Positions 1 to 5,735 of a stretch of DNA of 14,488 bases are shown piece by piece (position 1 is the stretch's first letter; each line of letters starts with the position of its first letter). A program made the position numbers and the translations under genes. Source of the stretch: Clostridiales bacterium UBA1763. GTDB taxonomy: Bacteria; Bacillota; Clostridia; Oscillospirales; Oscillospiraceae. The notes beneath the pieces are model-generated. The model did no database searches. It was not told the DNA's origin and saw only the letters and a list, made by a program, of their open reading frames with translations. The DNA is taken from positions 1 to 14,488 of the forward strand of contig DCHB01000012.1 of NCBI GenBank assembly GCA_002314685.1, given 5' to 3'.

Positions 1-4
1 GATC

Positions 5-75
5 GCCGACAACAAAAGCCTCGTTACCGAGGCTTTTTCTAAAATGCACAGAAGCTCTGTGCATTTTTTGTCGGC
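5..75. terminator. Two nested hairpins enclosed by an outer stem
   Basis: Two perfect hairpins lie side by side. The first has a 10-bp stem, 14-23 with 28-37, loop TTAC, followed by T. The second has a 12-bp stem, 41-52 with 56-67, loop AGC, followed by TT. An 8-bp outer stem (5-12 with 68-75) could enclose both. Both have T tracts on the plus strand, so they can terminate a plus-strand gene left of the window. The first two also carry A tracts upstream, so they can act on the minus strand too. The pairings are read directly; function is inferred. Confidence 0.75.
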
Positions 76-86
76 TTTTCGGCGTA

Positions 87-115
87 GTCAAAAAAGTCCG
101 AGGGACTTTTTTGAC
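87..115. terminator. Bidirectional hairpin terminator
   Basis: A perfect 13-bp stem (87-99 with 103-115) closes a GAG loop. Each arm contains a run of six A or T, so on either strand the 3' arm contains six U. It lies just downstream of the ferredoxin gene, after the hairpin at 123-154. Confidence 0.7.
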
Positions 116-122
116 AAGCTGA

Positions 123-154
123 AAAGCTCTCCGTTTTTTCAAACGGAGAGCTTT
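123..154 (-). terminator. Terminator of the AOR-ferredoxin operon
   Basis: A perfect 14-bp stem (123-136 with 141-154) has a TTTC loop. On the minus strand the 3' arm ends in CTTTT, 12 nt past the ferredoxin stop codon at 167-169. It is the first of the hairpins met by the operon transcript and the most likely intrinsic terminator. Confidence 0.8.
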
Positions 155-166
155 ATTCGCGTTAGC

Positions 167-568
167 TCAGATTTTGACTGCGCCGACGGGGCAGTGTCTT
201 ACGCACACGCCGCAGCTATGGCAGTCATCGGGGAGGCACAGAGAGGAAACATGGCGGAAGCCGTCCTCACCGGGAATAAGCTCGAGGCAGTATGCGGGGC
301 AATCCTCAACACACAGACCGCAGCCGTTGCACAGTGCGGTGTCGATAACGGGCTTTTTCCACTCCTCGCGGGGGATGTACTTTCCTGCCTTGCCGTCTGC
401 ATCGAGAATGCTCTCGTACTCGCAGATATGCAGGCAGGCTCTGCATTCTATGCAGCGCTCGGGGTCGATTTCATGCTGCTCCTTCATATCGCCGCTGATT
501 GCTCTTACAGGGCAAAGCTGGGCGCAATCGTCGCAGCCGTGACATTTATCGGTAATTTTGAAAGCCAT
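167..568 (-). CDS. Polyferredoxin, four [4Fe-4S] motifs (AOR electron carrier)
   Basis: A 133-aa ferredoxin-like protein with four CxxCxxCxxxC motifs: Cys9/12/15/19, 39/42/45/49, 80/83/86/90 and 116/119/122/126. Three of the four motifs end in CP, as in bacterial 8Fe ferredoxins. Two further cysteines (94 and 111) lie outside the motifs. It has no signal peptide or membrane segment, so it should be a soluble cytoplasmic electron carrier. The start at 568 is chosen because GGAG lies 6 nt upstream and the protein then begins MAFKITDKC, a typical ferredoxin N-terminus; an upstream in-frame start at 610 would add 14 unrelated residues. It lies 94 bp downstream of the aldehyde oxidoreductase gene on the same strand with no terminator seen between them. 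From family knowledge, AOR enzymes pass electrons to ferredoxin, so this is probably its electron acceptor or relay. The actual cluster number is inferred from the motifs. Confidence 0.93.
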   Translation of the reverse strand: MAFKITDKCHGCDDCAQLCPVRAISGDMKEQHEIDPERCIECRACLHICEYESILDADGKAGKYIPREEWKKPVIDTALCNGCGLCVEDCPAYCLELIPGEDGFRHVSSLCLPDDCHSCGVCVRHCPVGAVKI

Positions 569-662
569 AATATTCTCCATTCTGCCGCAGGATTTTATTT
601 CAAATCTCAACGCGGCACACGAAATTTAACATCTATTATGGTCGCTTGACTGCAACCTTGTA

Positions 663-2411
663 TTAGTTCTTCTTAACGCCGAGCTTCTTAAGAGTGGACT
701 CGGTGGGGACGCCCTCCTTGGACCAGCCTCTGACGGCATAGTATGCCTTCATGAGCTTTTCAAGGTTTTCGTCCTTTGCGCTTGTCAGCTCACCGCTTAA
801 GCGAACGGGCAGAGTCTCTTCCTTTTCCGCAACGCCGAACACGCCGTTTAAGTATCTCTCGAGAGTGTAGCCGCGTTCACCGCAGCGCAGGAACTTGCCG
901 AGATTCATCTTCATGCCGACGACGGCCTTCATCTCACGGTCGTAGTTGAATACGGACAGGGGGAAGAACAGCACCTCGGGGTGCTTGTTGAGAATTGAAA
1001 GCACGGGACCGAGCTTTGCAAGTGCCTTGTTAACGGTGCCTGCAAGTGCGCTCTTGGGGTCTGCAACAACACTGCCGGGGACTATCGTGTAGCCTGTGAA
1101 CTGGCACTGACCGCTTGCCGCGATTGTCTCAAACAGATTCTGAACGAGGCATACGAGCTCTGCCTTGGTCTTTTCTGCAAGACCGCTGACATTGAGACCG
1201 AGAGCCTCCATGACGGCGAGGTAGCCGCCCTTTGCCCAGCAACCGCCTCTGTTGGATGCCGCAAGCTCAAGACCCTTGACAACAGCTGCCGCGGGTGCCT
1301 GAACGCTTGTGCGTCCGAGAGCGATGCTCTCAAATGCGGCGGAAACCTTCTCGGCATCGCAAAGCTCATCTGCCTTCAGTGCGCCGATAACTGCCTGTGC
1401 CGCCGCCTCGGAATCCATACCGAGCTGGTCGAGCTCCTCAGTCCACTTGAGGATGTCGCCGTAGCCTGCATTGCCGAGAGCACCGAGTGCCTCGAAAGCG
1501 GGGTCGTTTATCATCTTGCCGTTCCACTCAACAGCGCGCTCGCACTTAATCGGGCAGGAGAGGCAACCCTTGTTGCAAACATTGTAGCTGTCTGCTAAGG
1601 TCTCGGTGCATACGAGCTTGCCCTCGTCGGCGCTGACAGCGTTAATGAAGCCGACATTGCCGTCCTTGGGAAGCTGAGTGCCCGTTACGGGGTGCTTTCT
1701 GATCTGCTCAGCCCACTTCTTGTTCAGGGCAAGAGCCTTCTTCTCATTTGCAACGGTGACGTGCTTGTTGCCCGATACGCCGATTGCCTTGAGATTTTTT
1801 GCACCGAAAACGGCACCTGTGCCGCCTTCACCTGCGGTACGGTCTTCACTGTAAACGCCTGCGAAGGGGACGAGATTTTCGCCCGCAGGACCGATTGCGA
1901 GAATACCGCACTTAACACGGCAGCCGTAGTCTCTGTCGAGGACATCGTGAACGTGCTGCTGTGCGTCTGCAAGACGCATACCCCATACACCCTCGCGCTC
2001 TGCGCTGTGTACGGTGACGGTCTCGTTGTAAATATCCAGCCATGAGGGCTCGGGGCACTTGCCTGTGAGGACAAGAGCATCAAAGCCTGCTCTCTTGAGA
2101 TAGTAGCCGAAATTGCCGCCGCAATCGGTGGAGGCAATAAGACCTGTCTCGGGAGAAACGGTGGAAATGTTGAAATGGTTGGAGCTGGGTGCTCCCGTGC
2201 CGGTCAGAGGACCTGTTGCGATGACAATAATATTGTCCTCGGAGAGGGCTTCCTCCTTGCCCGTAAGGTTGTCATACAGAATTTTTGCGGCCATCATTTT
2301 GCCGCCGATAAACAGCTCTCTGTCTTTGTCGCTCCACGGATAGTCCTCGAGCTTACCTGTGGTAAGGTCGATTTTTGCTACTCTACCCATGTATCCTGAG
2401 TACTTGCTCAT
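663..2411 (-). CDS. aor: Tungsten/molybdopterin aldehyde:ferredoxin oxidoreductase
   Basis: A 582-aa protein, close to the roughly 600-aa length of the AOR family, which oxidises aldehydes to carboxylates with ferredoxin as acceptor using a tungstopterin and one [4Fe-4S] cluster. The N-terminal domain shows GRVAKIDLTTG (9-19), FIGGK (34-38), the ATGPLTGTGAPSSNHF block (65-80) and the glycine-rich RTAGEGGTGAVFGAKNLKAI (191-210). The cluster ligands are Cys283, Cys286 and Cys290 (CLSCPIKC), with Cys436 as the distant fourth. One pterin-binding DxxGxD motif is intact (Asp328-Asp333). The second, normally DxxGLC, reads AASGQC (431-436), so its Asp is missing. The C-terminus has the usual YYAVRGWSKEGVPT (557-570). 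The start is set by AAAGGA 8 nt upstream; a GTG at 2480 would add 23 atypical residues without a ribosome site. Substrate is unknown. Confidence 0.95.
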   Translation of the reverse strand: MSKYSGYMGRVAKIDLTTGKLEDYPWSDKDRELFIGGKMMAAKILYDNLTGKEEALSEDNIIVIATGPLTGTGAPSSNHFNISTVSPETGLIASTDCGGNFGYYLKRAGFDALVLTGKCPEPSWLDIYNETVTVHSAEREGVWGMRLADAQQHVHDVLDRDYGCRVKCGILAIGPAGENLVPFAGVYSEDRTAGEGGTGAVFGAKNLKAIGVSGNKHVTVANEKKALALNKKWAEQIRKHPVTGTQLPKDGNVGFINAVSADEGKLVCTETLADSYNVCNKGCLSCPIKCERAVEWNGKMINDPAFEALGALGNAGYGDILKWTEELDQLGMDSEAAAQAVIGALKADELCDAEKVSAAFESIALGRTSVQAPAAAVVKGLELAASNRGGCWAKGGYLAVMEALGLNVSGLAEKTKAELVCLVQNLFETIAASGQCQFTGYTIVPGSVVADPKSALAGTVNKALAKLGPVLSILNKHPEVLFFPLSVFNYDREMKAVVGMKMNLGKFLRCGERGYTLERYLNGVFGVAEKEETLPVRLSGELTSAKDENLEKLMKAYYAVRGWSKEGVPTESTLKKLGVKKN

Positions 2412-2456
2412 TACATCAATCCTTTCACATTCTTGCCAAGGGATTGCTTGCACGCC

Positions 2457-2471
2457 GCGGACATTGTCCGC
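2457..2471. promoter_or_regulatory. 15-nt palindrome in the AOR leader
   Basis: GCGGACATTGTCCGC is a perfect palindrome of 7-bp arms around one base. It lies within the roughly 105-nt untranslated leader of the AOR operon, about 45 bp upstream of the start codon and about 47 bp downstream of the predicted transcription start. It could be a repressor operator or an RNA hairpin. No bound factor is recognised. Confidence 0.45.
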
Positions 2472-2524
2472 TGACTGCACCCCCCAAAATAGACGTTTTT
2501 GTTTGTTAATTAAAAACTTAACTA

Positions 2525-2553
2525 ACTATAACATAGAAGATTTGACTTTTCAA
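2525..2553 (-). promoter_or_regulatory. Sigma-A promoter of the AOR-ferredoxin operon
   Basis: On the minus strand the -35 box TTGAAA (2548-2553) and -10 box TATAGT (2525-2530) are separated by exactly 17 bp, with an extended TGT before the -10. Transcription would start near 2518. The A/T-rich start region holds a short inverted repeat GTTAA...TTAAC. Confidence 0.75.
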
Positions 2554-2750
2554 TATACAAAATCACTTGAAAGACCAATGCTTTAAGGTTATTTTTATTC
2601 TTTTTGTGATTATTTTCACTTTTTTCTCGGAAAAGAGGAAAAACATCTCGATTGTGCGAGTGCTGATGCTTTCATTTTGTTTCAATCTTGCAGTTTGTGC
2701 GGGGCTCACGCCGCACTTCTTGATGAGTGTGTGCTGTGCGGAAAATTATG
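2554..2750. other. AT-rich intergenic stretch without a convincing gene
   Basis: About 200 bp lie between the AOR promoter and the RNA promoter at 2751. The only structure seen is a 6-bp stem GTGCGG (2697-2702) with CCGCAC (2711-2716). The same CCGCAC can also pair with a second GTGCGG at 2736-2741, so two alternative small hairpins are possible. A hydrophobic plus-strand reading frame here has no ribosome binding site and is not called. Confidence 0.4.
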
Positions 2751-2779
2751 TTGTTTTCCTGAAAATGCTATGATACAAT
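2751..2779 (+). promoter_or_regulatory. Promoter of the structured RNA
   Basis: TTGTTT (2751-2756) and TACAAT (2774-2779) are spaced 17 bp apart, with TGA (2771-2773) forming an extended -10. Transcription should start near 2785, which is the first base of the long RNA stem described next. This coincidence supports both calls. Confidence 0.7.
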
Positions 2780-2784
2780 AATCG

Positions 2785-2950
2785 TGCCACACAAATCAAA
2801 TATTGTTATTGCCTATTAGGGTGGGTTTTTACTTTTGGTAAAAACGCATCCTCTTCACCCCACCCTTTATAGGCAATGGAGATTTGTGTGGCAACAAATG
2901 AGGCTCTGCGTTTTTCGTGTGTAGTCTCATTTGAGGCTACACACTTTTTT
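2785..2950 (+). ncRNA. Candidate structured RNA or switch-like leader
   Basis: A transcript starting at the promoter at 2751-2779 would fold into a long hairpin. It has an outer perfect 13-bp stem (2785-2797 with 2881-2893), a 9-bp stem (2808-2816 with 2869-2877), an 8-bp stem (2818-2825 with 2859-2866) and an inner 7-8-bp hairpin (2825-2832 with 2838-2845). It is followed by a strong terminator: 2917-2928 with 2933-2944 including one G-T pair, then six T. An alternative 11-bp pairing (2895-2905 with 2923-2933, one G-U) uses the same bases as the terminator and would prevent it. All pairings are read from the sequence. It matches no RNA family I recognise. It may be a free small RNA of about 165 nt, or a leader controlling the small membrane protein gene at 3005. 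Confidence 0.6.
2917..2950 (+). terminator. Intrinsic terminator with competing antiterminator pairing
   Basis: A 12-bp stem (2917-2928 with 2933-2944) has an ATTT loop and is followed by TTTTTT at 2945-2950. Its left arm and loop (2923-2933) can instead pair with 2895-2905, so termination could be conditional. Confidence 0.8.
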
Positions 2951-2975
2951 GTTTTCCCGAAGTGCGTAGTACAAT
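2949..2975 (+). promoter_or_regulatory. Second promoter-like copy upstream of the small membrane protein gene
   Basis: The segment 2949-2979 repeats the promoter at 2751-2783 almost base for base, except for two one-base deletions. It ends in the same TACAAT (2970-2975). The deletions leave only 15 bp between TTGTTT and TACAAT, so it may be weak, or use a shifted -35. It overlaps the T tract of the preceding terminator. Confidence 0.5.
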
Positions 2976-3004
2976 AAATTAATATGAAAGAGAGAAATAG
3001 GAAA

Positions 3005-3253
3005 ATGTTTTCAGACATTGGCAAAAAGATTAAGAAATTGGCAAAAATTATGTGCGTTGTTGGTTGGCTTGGCTCATTTATCTTGGGTATTTTTGCGTCC
3101 GATTGGTGGCTGGGTTTAGATTTCGGCGGTTTCCTTATTTTTGGAGTTGGCTCTGCTGTTATAGTCTACATATCCAATATGATTCTCTACGCTTTTGGAC
3201 AACTTGTTGATGATGTCCATAAGGAAAAGCCCGACGAGCAAACAAGCGATTAA
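3005..3253 (+). CDS. Small two-helix membrane protein, function unknown
   Basis: An 82-aa protein (89 aa if the ATG at 2984 is used). The N-terminus MFSDIGKKIKKLAK is basic and amphipathic. Two hydrophobic segments follow (about residues 15-31 and 40-64), then an acidic, hydrophilic tail ending DEQTSD. This plan, a short basic head and two helices, resembles small uncharacterised membrane proteins found in Clostridia, but I cannot name a family with certainty. The start at 3005 is preferred because the predicted transcript from the adjacent promoter begins near 2982, leaving no leader for the ATG at 2984; neither start has a good ribosome site (AGGA is only 2 nt from 3005). The gene is more AT-rich than the operons on either side, and is followed directly by a terminator. 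It lies downstream of the switch-like RNA, which may control it. Confidence 0.75.
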   Translation: MFSDIGKKIKKLAKIMCVVGWLGSFILGIFASDWWLGLDFGGFLIFGVGSAVIVYISNMILYAFGQLVDDVHKEKPDEQTSD

Positions 3254-3254
3254 T

Positions 3255-3283
3255 AAGAGGGACGCTTTCACGCGTCCCTCTTT
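3255..3283. terminator. Bidirectional terminator between convergent genes
   Basis: An 11-bp perfect stem (3255-3265 with 3272-3282) closes a 6-nt loop. It is followed by T on the plus strand, and by CTTATT on the minus strand. It lies 2 nt after the stop of the small membrane protein gene and 34 nt after the stop of the convergent regulator gene. Confidence 0.8.
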
Positions 3284-3316
3284 CATATTAACTGTGTATG
3301 TCCTTCTATGGCTCTT

Positions 3317-4015
3317 TTATTTGTTTGCGGCTTTGTAGCGCTCAAACAGCTCGGCGATATGATCTGCCGCCTCGGAGCCCTCGCCCTGCTCGAGCATGGC
3401 GATAATTCTGCCGTTTTGCTCGGCTATGCCGCGAGGTGTCCAGAATGCGGTGCACTTTACCCACGGAAGCAGAATGTTGTTGTATGAATTCATTATCATG
3501 GTGTAATAGCAGTTGCCGCCGCGTCGGATTATTTCGTAGTGCAGTGCCTTGTACGCCGCACCTATCTCCTGCAGGTCGTCGGTTTCGGATATGAGACGCT
3601 CAAACTCCGCGTTCATCTCCCTGAGGCTGTCAAAATCCTCCTGCGTGCCGTGAGAGGCAAGGTAGCGGAGTGCCGCGCCCTCAATGGTGTTGCGGAGCTC
3701 GACAAGTGCGTAAACCATATCCTGCTGTATTGAGTCATCGGCATATTTTGCGATTGCAAGCATTGTTGAAAAGTTGCCCTCGTTCATAAAGTCGCTGACG
3801 AAATTTCCTACTCTCGGACGCATCTGTACGAGCTTCATTGCCGCAAGCTGCTCAAGTGCGAGGTGGACAATGCTTCTGCTGACGTTAAGCGTCTCGGCAA
3901 GCTCTCTTTCGCAGGGGAGCTTATCGCCCGCCTTCAGCCTGCCCGAAAAAATTTCATCGACAAAATGCTTTACCACCGCATCCTTCAGAGTTGTACCCTG
4001 CACTGTGTCACTCAT
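3317..4015 (-). CDS. GntR-family transcriptional regulator, FadR subfamily (FCD domain)
   Basis: A 232-aa regulator. The N-terminal winged helix (about 10-75) carries the GntR signature: SGRLKAGDKLPCERELAETLNVSRSIV (24-50), then the wing RPRVGNFV (66-73). The C-terminal all-helical FCD domain (about 95-225) begins with the ELRNTIEGAALRYLA segment (106-120). Two of the usual FCD metal-site histidines seem present (His159, His219); the position that is usually EH reads EQ (199-200), so ligand or metal binding may differ. Its start ATG overlaps the stop of the upstream 55-aa gene (TGATG), so it is the last gene of the dehydratase operon and translationally coupled. From family knowledge, FadR-type proteins bind TGGT-N3-ACCA; exactly that motif occurs twice at the operon promoter (6950-6978). 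Autorepression relieved by a pathway metabolite is therefore likely, though inferred. Confidence 0.93.
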   Translation of the reverse strand: MSDTVQGTTLKDAVVKHFVDEIFSGRLKAGDKLPCERELAETLNVSRSIVHLALEQLAAMKLVQMRPRVGNFVSDFMNEGNFSTMLAIAKYADDSIQQDMVYALVELRNTIEGAALRYLASHGTQEDFDSLREMNAEFERLISETDDLQEIGAAYKALHYEIIRRGGNCYYTMIMNSYNNILLPWVKCTAFWTPRGIAEQNGRIIAMLEQGEGSEAADHIAELFERYKAANK

Positions 4016-4182
4016 CAGATTTTTACATCCCTGTCCTTGCTGTCGTAGATTTTGTTCAGCAGAGGTCTGACCGCGTAGAAGATGACCTTGTTTTCAATAT
4101 TGAACCAATATACGAGGAACATTCCGAGGTAGGCGCCGACACCCAAAAGTGCCGCCTTTGCAAGTATTTTAGTAGCTTTCAT
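4015..4182 (-). CDS. 55-aa single-helix membrane protein in the dehydratase operon
   Basis: A small gene below usual length cut-offs. AAGGAG overlaps the stop of the upstream 513-aa gene (TAAGGAG) and lies 7 nt before the ATG, and the stop TGA overlaps the regulator's ATG (TGATG). Such tight placement at both ends argues strongly for real translation. The protein starts MKATKILAKAALLG, has one hydrophobic segment at about residues 10-27 (ending FLVYWF), and a charged tail ending YDSKDRDVKI. The N-terminal lysines suggest an inside N-terminus. There is no cysteine and no recognised domain. It could anchor the dehydratase pair at the membrane or be a small transport or regulatory subunit; nothing in the sequence decides. 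Existence is well supported, function unknown. Confidence 0.8.
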   Translation of the reverse strand: MKATKILAKAALLGVGAYLGMFLVYWFNIENKVIFYAVRPLLNKIYDSKDRDVKI

Positions 4183-4193
4183 ATCAATTCTCC

Positions 4194-5735
4194 TTACCAG
4201 CCCATATCGTCGTCAAAGTCGAGCAGAGACGGGTCAAGCGGCTCCTCCTGCATGACTGCGGTCATAAACTGATTTACCTCGCGGCGCATATCGTTGCGGG
4301 ATATTGTGCGGTGGTCAAACAGGTCGTTCTGAACAACCATCATGTTGATTGAGGGATGCTCCTTTGCCGACTCACTGACAAGTCCCGTAAGACCGAGAGC
4401 ACCCTTGCAGGTTATATCCTCGTTCATAACGACGAGATCGCAGTTGAGCTTTTCAGCCCAGCCCCAGAACTCGAACAGATGCTCGTAGCCGCCCGTCAGA
4501 TGACGGCGCATAATGCCGTTTTCGTAGTTTTTCGCAACGCCGATGATAGCGTCCTCAACATTGTCGGTGGGGATAAGAATGTTGCCCTCGAAGTTGTCCA
4601 TCTGCGCGAGAATATGGATGCCCCAGCAGTTATACAGCCAGTTTGCAAAGTGGAAGAAATAGCAGCCGGGACCTGCCCAGATGATTGCGCGGTGGCGTGC
4701 CTTGGGCCAGCAGTTTATCTTCTCCTTGTAGCAGCGCTCGGCAATTTTCATGCTCTTTCTCAGCGCGTTTGTAACATAGGGCAGAGTGCCGCCCGAGAAG
4801 GCGTACATCGAGGTGTGGAAAAGGTTACAGATAGATGCACCGAAGGGGGTGTAGGCGGTTGCGAGATTGTCCCACTGCTCGCGCTCTAAGAGCACCTCCT
4901 CGTTGTGCTTTTCCATTGTTTTGAGGAAGAGGTCGTAGTCGTACTGCTCGCCCGTAGTTTCGGATACGAAGCTGATTATCTTCTTCATCTGCTCGCCCGC
5001 GTACTTATCCGTGTTCGGGTCGTCCCAACGCATGGGCAGGGTTGCGACCTTCTCGGGAATGTTGTAGCGGCGGCGGATAAGCTGACTGTTCATTGTCGAG
5101 GAGTCGCAGGGCATATTGTTGACAATGAGACAGCTTCCGTTGAGGGGGAAGTCGTCCTTTATTGCAACGCCGACAGCGGTTGCGGAAAGACGGCAGGAGT
5201 CTGCGGGCAGACCGTAGTGCTCGACCGTGTCGATATAAACGGGGGGCAGCTGCTGATCCATGTATGAGCCGATGAGGCACTGGAACGCCTCCATGCACAT
5301 GGGATCGAGATTTTCAAAGCCCGTCAGAATTTCGGGACCCATTGTCTGCTCAAACAGCACCTGCTTGTCAGCATCGGGCGTATCGCCGAAGCGTCTGTCG
5401 CCCTTCATCATAAGCGCGAGCTTTTCGGTTGAAAGCTTCATTATTGCGTGCATCTGAGTGTGTGCAACACGCAGGGCGGGACCCGTAAGACCCTCCATGC
5501 ACTTGTCAATCCAGTGGAACGCGCCGAGATATGAGCCGAACCAGCGGTACTCGAGCATACCCTTCATAATGCGAAGGGGACTTTTTGTCATGAACATACC
5601 CATTATGCCGAGGTTTACAAGCCACTGATTGTAGTCGTAAACGGTGTCTAAAAAGCCGCGCCATTCACGGTGCTTTGCTATACCTGTTTTGTCGTAAAAT
5701 CTGTCACGGGAGCAGGTTTCCTTCTTGAAAAGCAT
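4194..5735 (-). CDS. 2-hydroxyacyl-CoA dehydratase/benzoyl-CoA reductase family protein, larger subunit
   Basis: A 513-aa protein of the HgdA/HgdB/BcrB/BcrC family, whose members hold one [4Fe-4S] cluster per subunit and use low-potential electrons for radical dehydration of (R)-2-hydroxyacyl-CoA or ring reduction. The three family cysteines are recognisable: Cys181 (DSCRLSATAVG), Cys210 (NNMPCDSSTM) and Cys443 (NEDITCKGALG). The C-terminal helical part HPSINMMVVQNDLFDHRTISRN... is family-like, and the protein ends in an acidic tail (LLDFDDDMGW). It is longer than typical subunits (about 380-480 aa), mainly through about 100 extra N-terminal residues. The start overlaps the upstream stop by one base (TAATG), with GGGAGG 9 nt before, so it is coupled to the 398-aa partner. 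I cannot tell dehydratase from reductase, nor name the substrate. Confidence 0.88.
   Translation of the reverse strand: MLFKKETCSRDRFYDKTGIAKHREWRGFLDTVYDYNQWLVNLGIMGMFMTKSPLRIMKGMLEYRWFGSYLGAFHWIDKCMEGLTGPALRVAHTQMHAIMKLSTEKLALMMKGDRRFGDTPDADKQVLFEQTMGPEILTGFENLDPMCMEAFQCLIGSYMDQQLPPVYIDTVEHYGLPADSCRLSATAVGVAIKDDFPLNGSCLIVNNMPCDSSTMNSQLIRRRYNIPEKVATLPMRWDDPNTDKYAGEQMKKIISFVSETTGEQYDYDLFLKTMEKHNEEVLLEREQWDNLATAYTPFGASICNLFHTSMYAFSGGTLPYVTNALRKSMKIAERCYKEKINCWPKARHRAIIWAGPGCYFFHFANWLYNCWGIHILAQMDNFEGNILIPTDNVEDAIIGVAKNYENGIMRRHLTGGYEHLFEFWGWAEKLNCDLVVMNEDITCKGALGLTGLVSESAKEHPSINMMVVQNDLFDHRTISRNDMRREVNQFMTAVMQEEPLDPSLLDFDDDMGW

Noticed and set aside
44..649. A 201-aa plus-strand reading frame at the left end
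   Set aside because: It is antisense to the ferredoxin gene, runs through three terminator hairpins and has no ribosome site or domain. The minus-strand frame has four perfect Fe-S motifs.
2567..2773. A 68-aa hydrophobic plus-strand frame upstream of the structured RNA
   Set aside because: It starts with TTG without a ribosome site, and its hydrophobicity follows from T-rich sequence. It also covers the RNA's promoter.
2806..2893. T-box leader (AGGGTGG at 2818-2824)
   Set aside because: The T-box motif should continue as NACCGCG and be preceded by a Stem I specifier region. Here it continues GTTTTTAC, and the AGGGTGGG is simply one arm of a stem.
2785..2893. Miniature inverted-repeat element (13-bp terminal inverted repeats)
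   Set aside because: No target-site duplication is visible, and the left end coincides with a predicted transcription start followed by a switch-like 3' part. A mobile origin is not excluded but is less well supported.
2785..2950. 6S RNA, SRP RNA or tmRNA
   Set aside because: Length and hairpin shape recall 6S RNA, but there is no large symmetric central bubble. The conserved SRP apical loop and tmRNA tag frame or tRNA-like ends are absent.
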